Numbered from the stretch's first letter, positions 43,020 through 52,319 are shown. The stretch: 64,000 nt of DNA from Bauldia sp965232525 (GCF_965232525.1 NZ_OZ246980.1:1612001-1676000), one strand, 5' to 3'. Notes: a model not told the origin generated them from the sequence alone. Translations and numbers: made by a program.

Positions 43020-44393
43020 ATGCCGCAGATCATCGAAGGCACGCTGACCCTCGACGACGCCCGCCGGCATATTCCCCATAGCTTCGATGTCCCGCCCGGC
43101 GCCAAGCAGATCAGCATTCGCTTTGACTATAACCCGAAACAGCCGGCGCCCGGCCGGTTTGCCCATGAAGTCAGCATCAGCCTGTTCGATCCGGAAACCG
43201 GCCGTGGCGCGCGTCACTGCAATCCGGACCAAGCGATCCTTCTGACGCCGGACGGCGCGACACCGGGCTACACGCCGGGGCCGTTGACGCCCGGAGAGTG
43301 GACCGTCTTCATCGACACCCACCGCATCCTGCCGCCCGGTGGTGTGCGCTATACGCTCGAAATCGATGTCTCGACCGAACCGTCCGATTTCCGCACGCCG
43401 GTCTTCCAGAAGGGCGCGACCGCGCCCCGCGGCCCGGGCTGGTATCGTGGCGACCTTCACGGGCACACCCTCCATTCCGACGCTCGGTGGAGCGTCGCCG
43501 ACTTTGTCGCCTACGCGCGCGGGCGGGCGCTGGATTTCGTCACCCTCACCGATCACAACACAGTGTCGGCGCTTGCCGAGTGCGACAGCATGGCGAACGA
43601 CGATTTGCTGACCCTCGGCGGCATGGAACTCACCACGTTCGCCGGTCACTGCCTGTCGATCGGGCCGCGCGAATGGATGGACTGGCGGGTCCGCGACGGT
43701 GACACAATGGCCGATGTCGCGAAGCGCCACATGGCTGCCGGCGGCTTTTACATCATCGCCCACCCGATGTGCATTGGCGAGCCGTTCTGCTCGGGGTGCA
43801 CGTGGCAGTATCCGGATATGATGCCGGGGGTCGCGCCGGCGGTCGAGGTCTGGAACGGCCCGTGGGACCAGGAAAGCAACAACGAAGACGCTCTGAAGCT
43901 CTACTACCGTTGGCTCAATCAGGGGCACCGCCTAGTGGCCACCGCCGGTTCCGACACCCATGGCCCGTTCCCGAGCAACGCGCGCATCGGCTACAACCAT
44001 GTTTACGCCGAGGCGCTCAGTGAAGACGCGATCCTGGGAGCGCTCCGACAGGGCCACTCCTACGTCAGCAGCGGCCCGCGCCTGTCGCTAACCGTTGAGA
44101 CTGCCGACGGCAACGCCGGGATGATGGGCGATGCGTTCGACGCCGCGACCGCCGAGATCAAGGCGTCGTTTGAGGATTGCCCATCCGGCGCCATGGCATG
44201 GCTGATCGCTGGTGGCAGCAAGCACAAAGGCGCCGACGTTCAGGTTCTCGACGAGGTCAGCCTCGACGAAAAGCGGAGCGAGCGGTGGACCGTTCGCCCC
44301 GAGGGTCAGTTCGCCTGGTACGCCGTCGAGGTGCTCGACCCTGACGGTCAGGTCCACGCCCTGACCAACCCGGTCTATTTCTCCCGACCCTGA
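43020..44393 (+). CDS. CehA/McbA-like PHP-domain metallohydrolase
   Basis: The ATG at 43020, eight bases after GGAG, gives 457 residues. An N-terminal beta-rich domain (about 1-135) precedes a PHP domain with metal-binding motifs DLHGHTLHSDA, LTDHNTV, GMELTT, HPMCIGEP and AGSDTHGPF. The C-terminal 110 residues are again beta-rich. The family includes CehA and McbA carbaryl hydrolases, but most members have unknown ester or phosphoester substrates. No signal peptide is seen. Confidence 0.82.
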   Translation: MPQIIEGTLTLDDARRHIPHSFDVPPGAKQISIRFDYNPKQPAPGRFAHEVSISLFDPETGRGARHCNPDQAILLTPDGATPGYTPGPLTPGEWTVFIDTHRILPPGGVRYTLEIDVSTEPSDFRTPVFQKGATAPRGPGWYRGDLHGHTLHSDARWSVADFVAYARGRALDFVTLTDHNTVSALAECDSMANDDLLTLGGMELTTFAGHCLSIGPREWMDWRVRDGDTMADVAKRHMAAGGFYIIAHPMCIGEPFCSGCTWQYPDMMPGVAPAVEVWNGPWDQESNNEDALKLYYRWLNQGHRLVATAGSDTHGPFPSNARIGYNHVYAEALSEDAILGALRQGHSYVSSGPRLSLTVETADGNAGMMGDAFDAATAEIKASFEDCPSGAMAWLIAGGSKHKGADVQVLDEVSLDEKRSERWTVRPEGQFAWYAVEVLDPDGQVHALTNPVYFSRP

Positions 44394-44408
44394 CAGTACG
44401 ACGGCCGG

Positions 44409-45260
44409 TTACGGCGTCATCAACTCGCGCAGGAAGTTAAGCGCTTCGGTTTCGCCTTTGATCCGCGCATACCAGTCGCCGCGCGGCCAGCCATAGTCGG
44501 CGTCTTCGTGCTCGATGGCGATGGTGCCGTCAAAGCCGTGCTGACGCACCTTGGCGATGAACGCCGGCCAGTCGATCAGGCCGCGGCCGGGGAGTCGATA
44601 TCGCCACCAGTTCTCGCCGTGATAGCCGACCTGCTGCAAGACCTCCTTGTCGATGGAGGTGTCCTTGGCATGCAGCATCTTCACCCGGTCGGCCACCTCG
44701 TCATAAGCCCGCATATGGTCGATCCCCAACCGGACGAAATGGGACGGATCGAACTCGATCCCGAACCGTGTGTCGGGGATCGCGGCGAACAACTTCTTCA
44801 GCCCCGCCGGTGTCGTGCCGATGAAGCGGTTGTCGGGGCCCGGCCAGTTTTCCAGCGCGAGCTGCAGCCCCGAGTCCTGTGTATCCGCCAGCAACGTCTG
44901 TGCGTGCGCAGCGAAATCGGCGTAGTTGTCGTCCTCGCTCATCGACGGATCGTAGCCGGGGAAGAGGATCACTATGGGTACGCCCGCTGCGGCGCTCGCC
45001 TCGCAATAGGCGGCAGTCGTCGCCCGAAATGCCTCCCGCTTGGTACGATCCGGATCGAGCTGGTTGCCGACCACCGCGATCGACGATACCGCCAATCCCA
45101 GCTTCTTCGCCGCGGCAACCGCGTCCGCGACCCGTTCCGGTTCGCGCACGTGCCGGCCGGCGTCGAGCTCGACGGCATCGAAACCGACCTCTGCGGCGAA
45201 GTCGAGAACGTCGCTTAGCGGACGGTCATGAAGGGTCGACGTAAAGAACCCGATCTGCAT
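44409..45260 (-). CDS. Sugar phosphate isomerase/epimerase (xylose isomerase-like TIM barrel)
   Basis: This 283-residue protein has the fold of AP-endonuclease-2-type isomerases: an FDAVELDAG strand, LALENWPGP with a metal-binding glutamate, FGIEFDPSHFVRLGID with aspartate and histidine ligands, and MLHAKDTS. TIAIEHED near the end provides the last glutamate. Family members act on inositol derivatives, keto-sugars and sugar phosphates. It is convergent with the PHP-domain gene and followed on the same strand by no obvious partner. Confidence 0.85.
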   Translation of the reverse strand: MQIGFFTSTLHDRPLSDVLDFAAEVGFDAVELDAGRHVREPERVADAVAAAKKLGLAVSSIAVVGNQLDPDRTKREAFRATTAAYCEASAAAGVPIVILFPGYDPSMSEDDNYADFAAHAQTLLADTQDSGLQLALENWPGPDNRFIGTTPAGLKKLFAAIPDTRFGIEFDPSHFVRLGIDHMRAYDEVADRVKMLHAKDTSIDKEVLQQVGYHGENWWRYRLPGRGLIDWPAFIAKVRQHGFDGTIAIEHEDADYGWPRGDWYARIKGETEALNFLRELMTP

Positions 45261-45290
45261 GCGAGAAAAAACTCCAGTCTAGGTGAATCG

Positions 45291-45740
45291 TTAGGGTGCG
45301 ATTGCCGCGCCGGTGAGGTTGTCGATGGCGCCGGCGGCCATCGCCACGGCCTCGGCGGCGTCGACGTCGTAGGCGGCGGCGACCGCGGCGGGGTCGCGAT
45401 AGCCGACCTTGGTGGTCCCGCCATCGTCCCAGATCAAAACCCGCAGCGGCAACTCATAGCCCATCAGCGGATTGGCCTGGATCAGCGGCGTGCCGACCCT
45501 GGGATTGCCGAAGATCACCGCGGTGTTCGGCGCGAGTTCCATCTCGACCGATTCGGCGCCGGCGGCATGATCCACGACGGCGAAGACGCGGGCTCCAGCG
45601 TTTTCGACCGCGGCAGTCAATTTCGCGGTTGTGTCGGCGACGGTGTGGGGGCTGGTCTTCTCGATCCAGCCATCGTCGGCAACTGCAAGCGGGGCGCTGA
45701 TCATGGCGAGTCCCAGTGCGATTGTGGTGATGCGAAGCAT
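45291..45740 (-). CDS. Secreted DUF302 protein
   Basis: The 149-residue product has a signal peptide ending PLAVADD. The rest matches DUF302: SPHTVADTTAKLTAAVENAG, AVVDHAAGAESVEMEL, AVIFGNPRVGTPLIQANP and ELPLRVLIWDD. The conserved proline and glycine spacing of the family is intact. The function of the domain is not established. Confidence 0.87.
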   Translation of the reverse strand: MLRITTIALGLAMISAPLAVADDGWIEKTSPHTVADTTAKLTAAVENAGARVFAVVDHAAGAESVEMELAPNTAVIFGNPRVGTPLIQANPLMGYELPLRVLIWDDGGTTKVGYRDPAAVAAAYDVDAAEAVAMAAGAIDNLTGAAIAP

Positions 45741-45829
45741 GACGGGCCTTTCGTTGTCGTGATGGAAGGGAGGCGAGCGTAGCGGGTCAATGTGGCCAAA
45801 GCGTCTCGGTCGTCCATATCCGGCAGGTC

Positions 45830-46669
45830 TTAGCCCAGTTCGAAGGTCGTGACACCGTACACCCGGTCAAGGGGCAAGGTCGGCGCCGGGCCGCGATACA
45901 TGCGTGCCGTCTCGAAGGACGGCTTCATGCCATAGCGTTCGACCAGCGCCAATCCGTTGGCGTTCGGTTCGGGCACGTCGAGGGCGACTTCTGCCGGTCC
46001 GACCGGTGCCACAAGATCGCGGAGCAGCGCGTCGGCGATTTCCGGTCGGTCGGCGAACAGTGGGCCGATCTTGTAGCCGACTCGGCACGGTCGGATCACG
46101 CCATAGCCGCGGATCGCACCATCGTCGTGCCAGACCAGGGCGCGCCGGTGGTCCGGGTTGATCCAGTGCGCCAGGAACCGCGATCGTTCGGCCGGCACGA
46201 GGCCCCGATCATAGGCCACCAGGTCGGGGGTCGGTCCCGTGAGCTCCCGGATCTCAGATGCGCCGCTCGGCGTCGTGTCGAGCACGCCGGTGAAGCGGAT
46301 GTTGCGTTCGGACAGGACGAAGCCGGATCGCTTGTATTTCGGCTGCTGGTCGACCACGCCGTCGAGGCCGATCGTGCGATCGCCGACATGCTGTATGCCT
46401 TCCTGCCATAACCGGAACCCTGCGTTCCGGCCGCGAAATTCCGGACGGCAGATGTAGAAGCCGAGAAAGGCGTAGGTGTCGTCATAGGTCACGGCGGAGA
46501 TACAGGAGATCGGCTCGTCACCCTGCCAGCCGACCAGGAAGCCGTTCGGGTCTGCGCCGTAAAAGGCATGATGGTCGTCGTGACCGGGGTTCCAACCTTC
46601 CGCCGCCGCCCAGTCCGCCATCATCCGTACATCGTCCAGTGTCGCCGGTCGGATTGCCAATCCGTCCAT
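45830..46669 (-). CDS. GNAT-family N-acetyltransferase with C-terminal second domain
   Basis: The ATG at 46669 lies six bases after GGGAG and gives 279 residues; an ATG at 46675 is too close to that site. The N-terminal GNAT domain (about 1-130) has IRPATLDDVRMMADWAAAEG and the acetyl-CoA region YICRPEFRGRNAGFRLW. The C-terminal half (about 130-279), with ALVWHDDGAIRGYGVIRPCR and IGPLFADRPEIAD, matches the YitH/HolE-type second acetyltransferase domain. The acceptor is unknown. It is divergent from the dehydrogenase gene at 46832. Confidence 0.85.
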   Translation of the reverse strand: MDGLAIRPATLDDVRMMADWAAAEGWNPGHDDHHAFYGADPNGFLVGWQGDEPISCISAVTYDDTYAFLGFYICRPEFRGRNAGFRLWQEGIQHVGDRTIGLDGVVDQQPKYKRSGFVLSERNIRFTGVLDTTPSGASEIRELTGPTPDLVAYDRGLVPAERSRFLAHWINPDHRRALVWHDDGAIRGYGVIRPCRVGYKIGPLFADRPEIADALLRDLVAPVGPAEVALDVPEPNANGLALVERYGMKPSFETARMYRGPAPTLPLDRVYGVTTFELG

Positions 46670-46752
46670 CGCCATCTCCCGGGTTTGGATGTTCAGAAAG
46701 CAGGTGTGTTCGCTCGTTGTCGCCGGCGTCAATGCTCAATGAAGCCAACGGG

Positions 46753-46781
46753 GTCACAAAGAGCGTGCAGGTGCCTATAAC
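46753..46781 (+). promoter_or_regulatory. Possible promoter of the isopropylmalate-type dehydrogenase gene
   Basis: GTCACA (46753-46758) and TATAAC (46776-46781) are spaced by 17 bases, 50 bases before the start codon. The match to the -35 consensus is only partial. Confidence 0.25.
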
Positions 46782-46831
46782 ATGGGTTCTGCGTTGTCTG
46801 AGATTCCCCAAAAAAGAGCGAGGAAAAGTCC

Positions 46832-47938
46832 ATGGAGGTCGAGCGGCTTCGGATTGCCGTTGTTCCCGGCGACGGTATCGGGCCAGAGGTCTGTGCCGCG
46901 GCCATTGAGGTTCTCAAGGCGGCAGTCGATGGTGTCGCCGACCTCGACCTCGCCACCTATCCCGCTGGTGCCGAAACCTACCGCAGCACGGGCGATGCCT
47001 ACCCGCCAGAGACGCTTCGGGGTTGCCGCGACGCCGACGCGGTTTTGCACGGCGCTGCTGGTCTACCCGACGTGACGTTTCCGGACGGCACGGAGGCGGG
47101 GCAGGACTTCTCTCAGAAGACCCGCGCCACCCTTGACCTCTATGCCAACATTCGACCGGTGAGGACCTGGCCGACCGTATCGCCGGCGGTCACTTCGGCG
47201 CTGTCGCGCCCGGTCGATTACATCATCGTGCGGGAGAATACCGAGGGGCTCTACGCCTCGCGCGGCGGCGGGACATTGTTGCGCGACCAGGTCGCGACCG
47301 ACACCATCGTTATGACCCGCGAGGGTATCGAGCGCGTCGTGCGGAAGGCGGCCGACCTCGCAAGGCGCCGCGGTGGCGCGCCGCGCGACGGGAAGCGGCG
47401 CGTCACCGTCGTGGATAAGGCGAACGTGCTTCGCGGTTACGCGTTCTTTCGCAAGGTCGCGCTCGAGGTGCTGGAGGACTACCCCGATGTCGAGACCGAG
47501 TGCATTCTGGTTGATGCGATGACCACGTTCATGGTGCGTGAACCCGAGCGTTTTGATGTGGTCGTTACCGAAAACATCTTCGGCGATATCCTTTCCGATC
47601 TTGGGGCGGCGACCGTCGGTGGCCTGGGGCTGGCGCCATCCGCGGAGATCGGCGACAGCCACGGGTGCTTTCAAAGCGTGCATGGGTCGGCGCCGGACAT
47701 CGCCGGCAAGGGGATCGCGAACCCGATTGCAACGATACTGTCCGCCGCGATGATGCTCGACTGGTTCGGTGAGCGCCGCCGGAATGCCGAGCTATCGAAG
47801 GCCGGTGAGCGCATTCGGACCGCGGTCGAAGAAGTCCTGTCGGCCGGCGAGTGCCTGACGCCCGACCTTGGTGGGACCTCGAGCACCGTCGAGTGCGGCG
47901 AAGCGATCCAGCGCCGCCTTGCGCCTGTGGCGGCATAA
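46832..47938 (+). CDS. Isocitrate/isopropylmalate/tartrate dehydrogenase-family enzyme
   Basis: The 368-residue product has the beta-decarboxylating dehydrogenase pattern: VVPGDGIGPEVCAAAIEVL, RPVDYIIVRENTEGLYASRG, VVDKANVLRGYAFFRKVALE, VDAMTTFMVREPERFDVVVT, the metal-binding NIFGDILSDLGA, and HGSAPDIAGKGIANP. The 3-isopropylmalate arginine pattern is not complete, and no leuCD genes are near, so a tartrate or other 2-hydroxy-diacid (TtuC-like) is a better guess than leucine synthesis. It is followed by an aldo-keto reductase after 35 bases. Confidence 0.82.
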   Translation: MEVERLRIAVVPGDGIGPEVCAAAIEVLKAAVDGVADLDLATYPAGAETYRSTGDAYPPETLRGCRDADAVLHGAAGLPDVTFPDGTEAGQDFSQKTRATLDLYANIRPVRTWPTVSPAVTSALSRPVDYIIVRENTEGLYASRGGGTLLRDQVATDTIVMTREGIERVVRKAADLARRRGGAPRDGKRRVTVVDKANVLRGYAFFRKVALEVLEDYPDVETECILVDAMTTFMVREPERFDVVVTENIFGDILSDLGAATVGGLGLAPSAEIGDSHGCFQSVHGSAPDIAGKGIANPIATILSAAMMLDWFGERRRNAELSKAGERIRTAVEEVLSAGECLTPDLGGTSSTVECGEAIQRRLAPVAA

Positions 47939-47973
47939 GCGGTGACCAAAACAATATCCAACGGGGAAGATGG

Positions 47974-48999
47974 ATGATGCAGCGGGTGGGGGCGAGTGAG
48001 CTAACGGTACCGACACTGGGACTCGGAACCGGTCCGCTCGGCGGCATGAAGGCGTCGGTGAACGACGCGCAATCCGATAGCGTTCTCGATCAGGCTTGGG
48101 TGAGCGGGATTCGCTTCTTCGACACCGCGCCCTGGTACGGCACGACGCAGAGTGAGCATCGGCTCGGGCGGTATCTCAGGAACAAGCCGCGCGATGAGTT
48201 CGTTGTGACGACCAAGGTCGGGCGGGTCTTCAAGCGCCCCGATCGCGGCTTCGATTTCGAGCGCTCGCAATGGCGGGAGCGCTGGCCGGGCGGCTTACCG
48301 TTCGTGCCGCATTTCGACTATTCGGCTGGCCCAATCCTGCGGTCGTGGGAAGACAGCCTGCAGCGGCTGGGACTGCCGCGCGTCGATGGCCTTGCCATCC
48401 ACGACCTGGACCCGCGCCACCGCAAGACCGATGCCGGCGTCGATGGAGGTTTCCGGCAACTTGACCAGGAAGGCGGGTTTGCCGCGCTACAGGATCTCAA
48501 GCGCTCCGGCGAGATCGCGGCAATCGGCGCAGGAATCAACCTGCCAGGCCTGATCCCCCGTTTTCTCGAGCACTTCGACATCGACTACTTCGTCCTCGCG
48601 ATGCCTTATACGCTGCTTGATCAGCAAGCGCTCGCCGAGGAACTGCCGCTATGTGAGGCGCGGGGTGCTAGCGTGATCATCGGTGCGCCGTTTGCCTCCG
48701 GCATTCTCGCGACTGGGACGACCGCGGAGGCGACCTATCAATATAAGCGCGCGGACGAGCCGGTGCGCGAACGGGTGCGGGCGATCGAAACGGTGTGCGA
48801 CGCTTTCGATGTGCCGATCGCGGCCGCGGCGCTGCAGTTTCCGGTGGCGCACCCCGCCGTTGTCTCGGTGATCCCCGGCGCCGACACCGCCAATCATGTT
48901 CAGGCGAATGTCGCGGCCTTCGGTATCGAGATTCCGAGCGAATTATGGGCGGCACTCAAGGAGAAGGGACTCATTGCGGCTGACGCTCCGGTCCCCTGA
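47974..48999 (+). CDS. Aldo/keto reductase (D-threo-aldose 1-dehydrogenase-like)
   Basis: The start is one of two adjacent ATGs (47974 or 47977) after GGGGAAG; the product has 341 residues. The N-terminus LTVPTLGLGTGPLGGM and FFDTAPWYGTTQSEHRLGRY contain the catalytic Asp and Tyr; Lys is in VTTKVGRVFK. The C-terminus has SVIPGADTANHVQANVA, the cofactor-binding segment. This AKR subgroup oxidises L-fucose, D-arabinose and similar aldoses to lactones. It probably works with the dehydrogenase before it and the lactonase-like enzyme after it. Confidence 0.87.
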   Translation: MMQRVGASELTVPTLGLGTGPLGGMKASVNDAQSDSVLDQAWVSGIRFFDTAPWYGTTQSEHRLGRYLRNKPRDEFVVTTKVGRVFKRPDRGFDFERSQWRERWPGGLPFVPHFDYSAGPILRSWEDSLQRLGLPRVDGLAIHDLDPRHRKTDAGVDGGFRQLDQEGGFAALQDLKRSGEIAAIGAGINLPGLIPRFLEHFDIDYFVLAMPYTLLDQQALAEELPLCEARGASVIIGAPFASGILATGTTAEATYQYKRADEPVRERVRAIETVCDAFDVPIAAAALQFPVAHPAVVSVIPGADTANHVQANVAAFGIEIPSELWAALKEKGLIAADAPVP

Positions 49000-49070
49000 G
49001 ACGGACTCAGCCGCGTCGGCCATAGCGAATGTGCTACCACCGACGATCGCTACATGAGGGGAGGGAGCAG

Positions 49071-49856
49071 GTGACGCCAACAGACACATATGAAGTGTTC
49101 GCCATCAAGTATTCGGAGCTGACCGACCGGCGCCGGGTCGACAACTTCATTCAGGACGACAACCATTCGGCCCTTCACCCGATCGACTATTTCATCTGGG
49201 TGATCCGCAACCGTGACAGGACGATACTCGTCGACACCGGCTATGACAGCGCCGAGGGCGCGGCCCGCGGTCGTCCGACGATTGTCGATCCGCCCGAGGC
49301 TCTGCAGCGGATCGGCATCGCGCCCGACAGCATCGATACGATCATCGTCACCCACCTGCACTACGACCATGCCGGCGGTCTCGCCGACTTCGCCGGCGCC
49401 CGGTTGCACCTCCAGGCCGCCGAGATGGCGTACGCCACAGGACCATGCATGTGCTACCAGGCGCTGCGCCATCCGTTCACGGCGGGCCACATCTGCGAGG
49501 CCGTCAAGCGGGTGTATTCCGGGCTGGTGACGTTCCACGACGGCGATGCAGAAATCGCGCCGGGCGTCACCGTTCACCTGATCGGGGGGCACAGTATGGG
49601 CCTGCAGAGCGTGCGGGTGAATACCCCTGAAGGTCCGTTGGTGCTCGCCTCCGACGCCGCGCACTACTACGAGAACTTCGAGCAGCGCAAGCCGTTCCCG
49701 ATCGTTGCCGACGTCGGTCAGATGCTGCGTGGCTTCGATCGGCTGCGTGAGCTTGCCGGTAACGACGGACGGATCGTACCCGGCCATGATCCGCTGGTGC
49801 GTGAGCGGTACCCACAGGTGTTCGCGGACACCGGCATCGACGTTCGACGCTTGTAG
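49071..49856 (+). CDS. Metallo-beta-lactamase-fold lactonase-like hydrolase
   Basis: A GTG at 49071 behind GAGGGGAGGGAG gives 261 residues. The zinc motif THLHYDHAGG is complete, with further ligands His in LIGGHSMG, Asp in ASDAAHYY and His in VPGHDPL. This is the layout of N-acyl-homoserine-lactonase-like MBL proteins. After an aldose dehydrogenase, opening of a sugar lactone would be a sensible job, though quorum-signal lactones are also possible. The start 71 bases after the reductase stop suggests the same transcript. Confidence 0.83.
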   Translation: MTPTDTYEVFAIKYSELTDRRRVDNFIQDDNHSALHPIDYFIWVIRNRDRTILVDTGYDSAEGAARGRPTIVDPPEALQRIGIAPDSIDTIIVTHLHYDHAGGLADFAGARLHLQAAEMAYATGPCMCYQALRHPFTAGHICEAVKRVYSGLVTFHDGDAEIAPGVTVHLIGGHSMGLQSVRVNTPEGPLVLASDAAHYYENFEQRKPFPIVADVGQMLRGFDRLRELAGNDGRIVPGHDPLVRERYPQVFADTGIDVRRL

Positions 49857-49864
49857 GCGCGAGG

Positions 49865-50902
49865 CTACGCGTCGTCGCGCACGATGAGTTGGTGATCGAG
49901 AAGAACCGAAGGACCGTCGGCACCTTCCGCCATCGCGTTGAGCGTGTCGGCGACGGCATCGCCATAGGCATCGTAAGGCACCCGAACCGATGTCAGCCAA
50001 GGAGCGATCCATTCGTTAAGCGGATTGTCGTCGAAACCGATGATGTCGACGTCGCCGGGGACGCTAAGGCCAGCTTCGCGGCAGACCCGGTGGGCGCCAT
50101 AGGCGATCAGATCACTAAGGCAGAAGATACCGCGCGGCGGTCGGCCACGCTCAAGCAGTTTTCGCATCGCGTCAGCGCCGATTGCCAAGTGATCGGCCTC
50201 CGCTCCGGCCATCACCCGACCGCGCGGAAGCGGATGCCCGGCAGCCTTGGTCGCCTGGCGGAAGGCGGCAACCCGTTCTTCGGTTGCCGACGACGCCAGA
50301 CTGCCGTGGATCACGGCAATATCGCTGATGCCGCGAGTCAAGAGATGGTCGGCGACGTCACGTCCGGCCTGGCGGTTGTCGATGCCGACAAACGACGCTT
50401 TGCCTTTCGGTGGGCGACGATTGACGAAGAGCAGCGGGATGGCGCCGTTTCGGAATTCGTCGAGCTTCGGGCTGTCGACGACACCGAGGAAGACGATGGC
50501 GCGGGCAAACTGGACCCGCATCTCCATGAGATATTCGTCCTGGAGATCGGCGCGGTCGTGGGTGTCGCAGAGCACCATCGTCAATCCGTGACGCCGCAGG
50601 GCAGCCTCCGTCGAGGCGGCGATCGCTGCCATTGACGGGTTGGCGACGTTGGCGGCGAGGACGCCGACCAGATGGCTTTGCCGGTTCCGGAGTGCCCGGC
50701 CCGCACTGATCGGGCGGTAGCCGAGGTCTCGCACCGTCTGGCGTACCCGCTCGACCGTCTCGGGGGAGGCCTTGCTGGTGTTGCCGTTGACGATCCGTGA
50801 CACGGTGGCGACCGACACCCCCGCGGTTTGGGCAACTTGGGTGATCGACACCGTTCGGATCGGTGATGCCGGCTGCCGCTTTGCCTTAGTTTTCTTTATC
50901 AT
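49865..50902 (-). CDS. LacI-family transcriptional repressor
   Basis: Starting at the ATG at 50902, the product has 345 residues; a GTG at 50917 is also in frame. The headpiece shows ITQVAQTAGVSVATVSRIVN, a recognition helix of the usual LacI type, and the sensor domain has VLAANVANPSMAAIA, ISDIAVIHGSL and IIGFDDNPLNEW. It faces two identical palindromic operators at 50958-50998 and is divergent from the CUT1 transporter operon, so it almost certainly represses that operon and perhaps itself. Confidence 0.92.
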   Translation of the reverse strand: MIKKTKAKRQPASPIRTVSITQVAQTAGVSVATVSRIVNGNTSKASPETVERVRQTVRDLGYRPISAGRALRNRQSHLVGVLAANVANPSMAAIAASTEAALRRHGLTMVLCDTHDRADLQDEYLMEMRVQFARAIVFLGVVDSPKLDEFRNGAIPLLFVNRRPPKGKASFVGIDNRQAGRDVADHLLTRGISDIAVIHGSLASSATEERVAAFRQATKAAGHPLPRGRVMAGAEADHLAIGADAMRKLLERGRPPRGIFCLSDLIAYGAHRVCREAGLSVPGDVDIIGFDDNPLNEWIAPWLTSVRVPYDAYGDAVADTLNAMAEGADGPSVLLDHQLIVRDDA

Positions 50903-50957
50903 TGCCTGGTCTGACACCGCTGTCGTTGCATTTTTTGGTCGCTCGGCCTAAACTCGC

Positions 50958-50972
50958 GGTTAAACGTTTACC
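50958..50972. promoter_or_regulatory. LacI-family operator, copy 1
   Basis: GGTTAAACGTTTACC has a perfect ten-base palindrome with a central CG, the classical LacI/GalR operator form. It lies between the divergent LacI gene and the transporter. Confidence 0.8.
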
Positions 50973-50983
50973 CAGCTCATATA

Positions 50984-50998
50984 GGTTAAACGTTTACC
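50984..50998. promoter_or_regulatory. LacI-family operator, copy 2
   Basis: This copy is identical to the one 26 bases upstream over all 15 positions and ends 34 bases before the binding-protein start codon. Two sites at this spacing suggest cooperative binding or blocking of the promoter between them. Confidence 0.8.
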
Positions 50999-51032
50999 TA
51001 ATGCGAAAGATTTAGCCAAGGGAGGAAATCGC

Positions 51033-52319
51033 ATGCGCTGCAAACAAGCGTTGGCCTGGGCCGCGGTGGCAGGGCTTCTCATGGCCGGGTCGGCTCGCGC
51101 CGACACGGAACTGGTCGTCTGGCACGATCTCGGCGACAACGGCGTCAAGTGGTTCGAGGAGATGAGCGCCGCGTTCGCCGAGGACCATCCCGGGGTGACG
51201 GTGACCTCGGTGAGCTTCCCGACCGATCAGTGGTTCGGGCGGGTGACCAGCGCCCTCAACACCGATACGGCACCGGACCTGATCTACAACAACTACGAGC
51301 GGGTGATCCGCATCCAGAACCAGACCGACCGGGTCATGGATCTCAGCGATGTCCTGGCCCAGGTCGACGACAAGGATTTCCTCAGCGAAGACGACCTACG
51401 GGTCGCAACCTATGACGGGGACATGATCATCCTGCCGGTTCAGCGGGTGCAGATGGGATTCGGCGGCCGCAAAAGCTGGTTCGACGCGGTTGGCGAGTCG
51501 CTGCCGACCACGTGGGACGATGCCAAGCGCGTCGCGATGAAGTTCAACGAGAGCGATCCCGACGGTAACGGTCAAGCCGACACCTTCGGCTTTGCTTTGC
51601 AAGCCGCGAACCCTCGTGACCTCATCCACATGCTCGACCTCTTCACCTTCGGCTCAGGTTTGCGCCACACGCTGATCGATCCCGACGGCAACATCGTCAT
51701 CGACCAGCCGGAGCACGCGGCGGTGTTGGAAGAGTTCCTGCGAACCTTCACCGACTATGGTTTTGTTGCGCCGGACACCATCAACCATTCCTTCGGCGAG
51801 ATGTACCAGGTGATCGAGGGCGGCCGCGGCGGCATGTTCCGCGTCGGCGACTGGAACGTGCGCAAATGGGATGGCGAAGACGTGCTCAACGGTGACTTTC
51901 TGGTCGGTCCCTGGCCGAGTCACACCGGTAACGACGGCGGCTTCGTGGTCATCGGCGGTATGCGCGGCGTCGCGGTACCGGAGAATTCGCCGAACAAGGA
52001 TCTGGCCATCGACTTCGCCAAGTTCATGCTGTCGAAGCCTGCACAGCAGGCATCGTTGGAGAACGTCGGCGCCGCGGTGCGTGGCGATCTCGATGTGGAC
52101 GACTTGTCCGAACGGCGGCAGTTCTTCGCCAGGGCACAGGGACCGCTGATCGCCTACGACTTCCCGGAGTCGATCCATACGTTCTATCCTGAGCTGGAAG
52201 CCGCTTATCATCGCAAGCTGCTCGGTGCGATCGCCGATCCGCCGGAAGACTGGCAGGCGTTCATCTCCGAGACAGCGCAAGAGATGCGGGATCTTGCCGG
52301 ACAGCTCTCTTCGCAGTGA
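51033..52319 (+). CDS. CUT1-type ABC sugar-binding protein (second system)
   Basis: The 428-residue protein has a signal peptide ending GSARA and family 1 binding-protein features: ELVVWHDLGDNGVKWFEEM, TALNTDTA-type helices after FPTDQWFGRVTS, and GGRGGMFRVGDWN late in the protein. GGGAGGAAA precedes the ATG. It begins a five-gene operon with two permeases, a toroid protein and a GH2 enzyme, controlled by the LacI repressor upstream. The sugar is probably a beta-glycoside or glucuronide-containing oligosaccharide. Confidence 0.9.
   Translation: MRCKQALAWAAVAGLLMAGSARADTELVVWHDLGDNGVKWFEEMSAAFAEDHPGVTVTSVSFPTDQWFGRVTSALNTDTAPDLIYNNYERVIRIQNQTDRVMDLSDVLAQVDDKDFLSEDDLRVATYDGDMIILPVQRVQMGFGGRKSWFDAVGESLPTTWDDAKRVAMKFNESDPDGNGQADTFGFALQAANPRDLIHMLDLFTFGSGLRHTLIDPDGNIVIDQPEHAAVLEEFLRTFTDYGFVAPDTINHSFGEMYQVIEGGRGGMFRVGDWNVRKWDGEDVLNGDFLVGPWPSHTGNDGGFVVIGGMRGVAVPENSPNKDLAIDFAKFMLSKPAQQASLENVGAAVRGDLDVDDLSERRQFFARAQGPLIAYDFPESIHTFYPELEAAYHRKLLGAIADPPEDWQAFISETAQEMRDLAGQLSSQ

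Noticed and set aside
46832..47938. LeuB, 3-isopropylmalate dehydrogenase of leucine synthesis
   Set aside because: No leuCD genes are near and the context is catabolic; a tartrate- or malate-type substrate is more likely.
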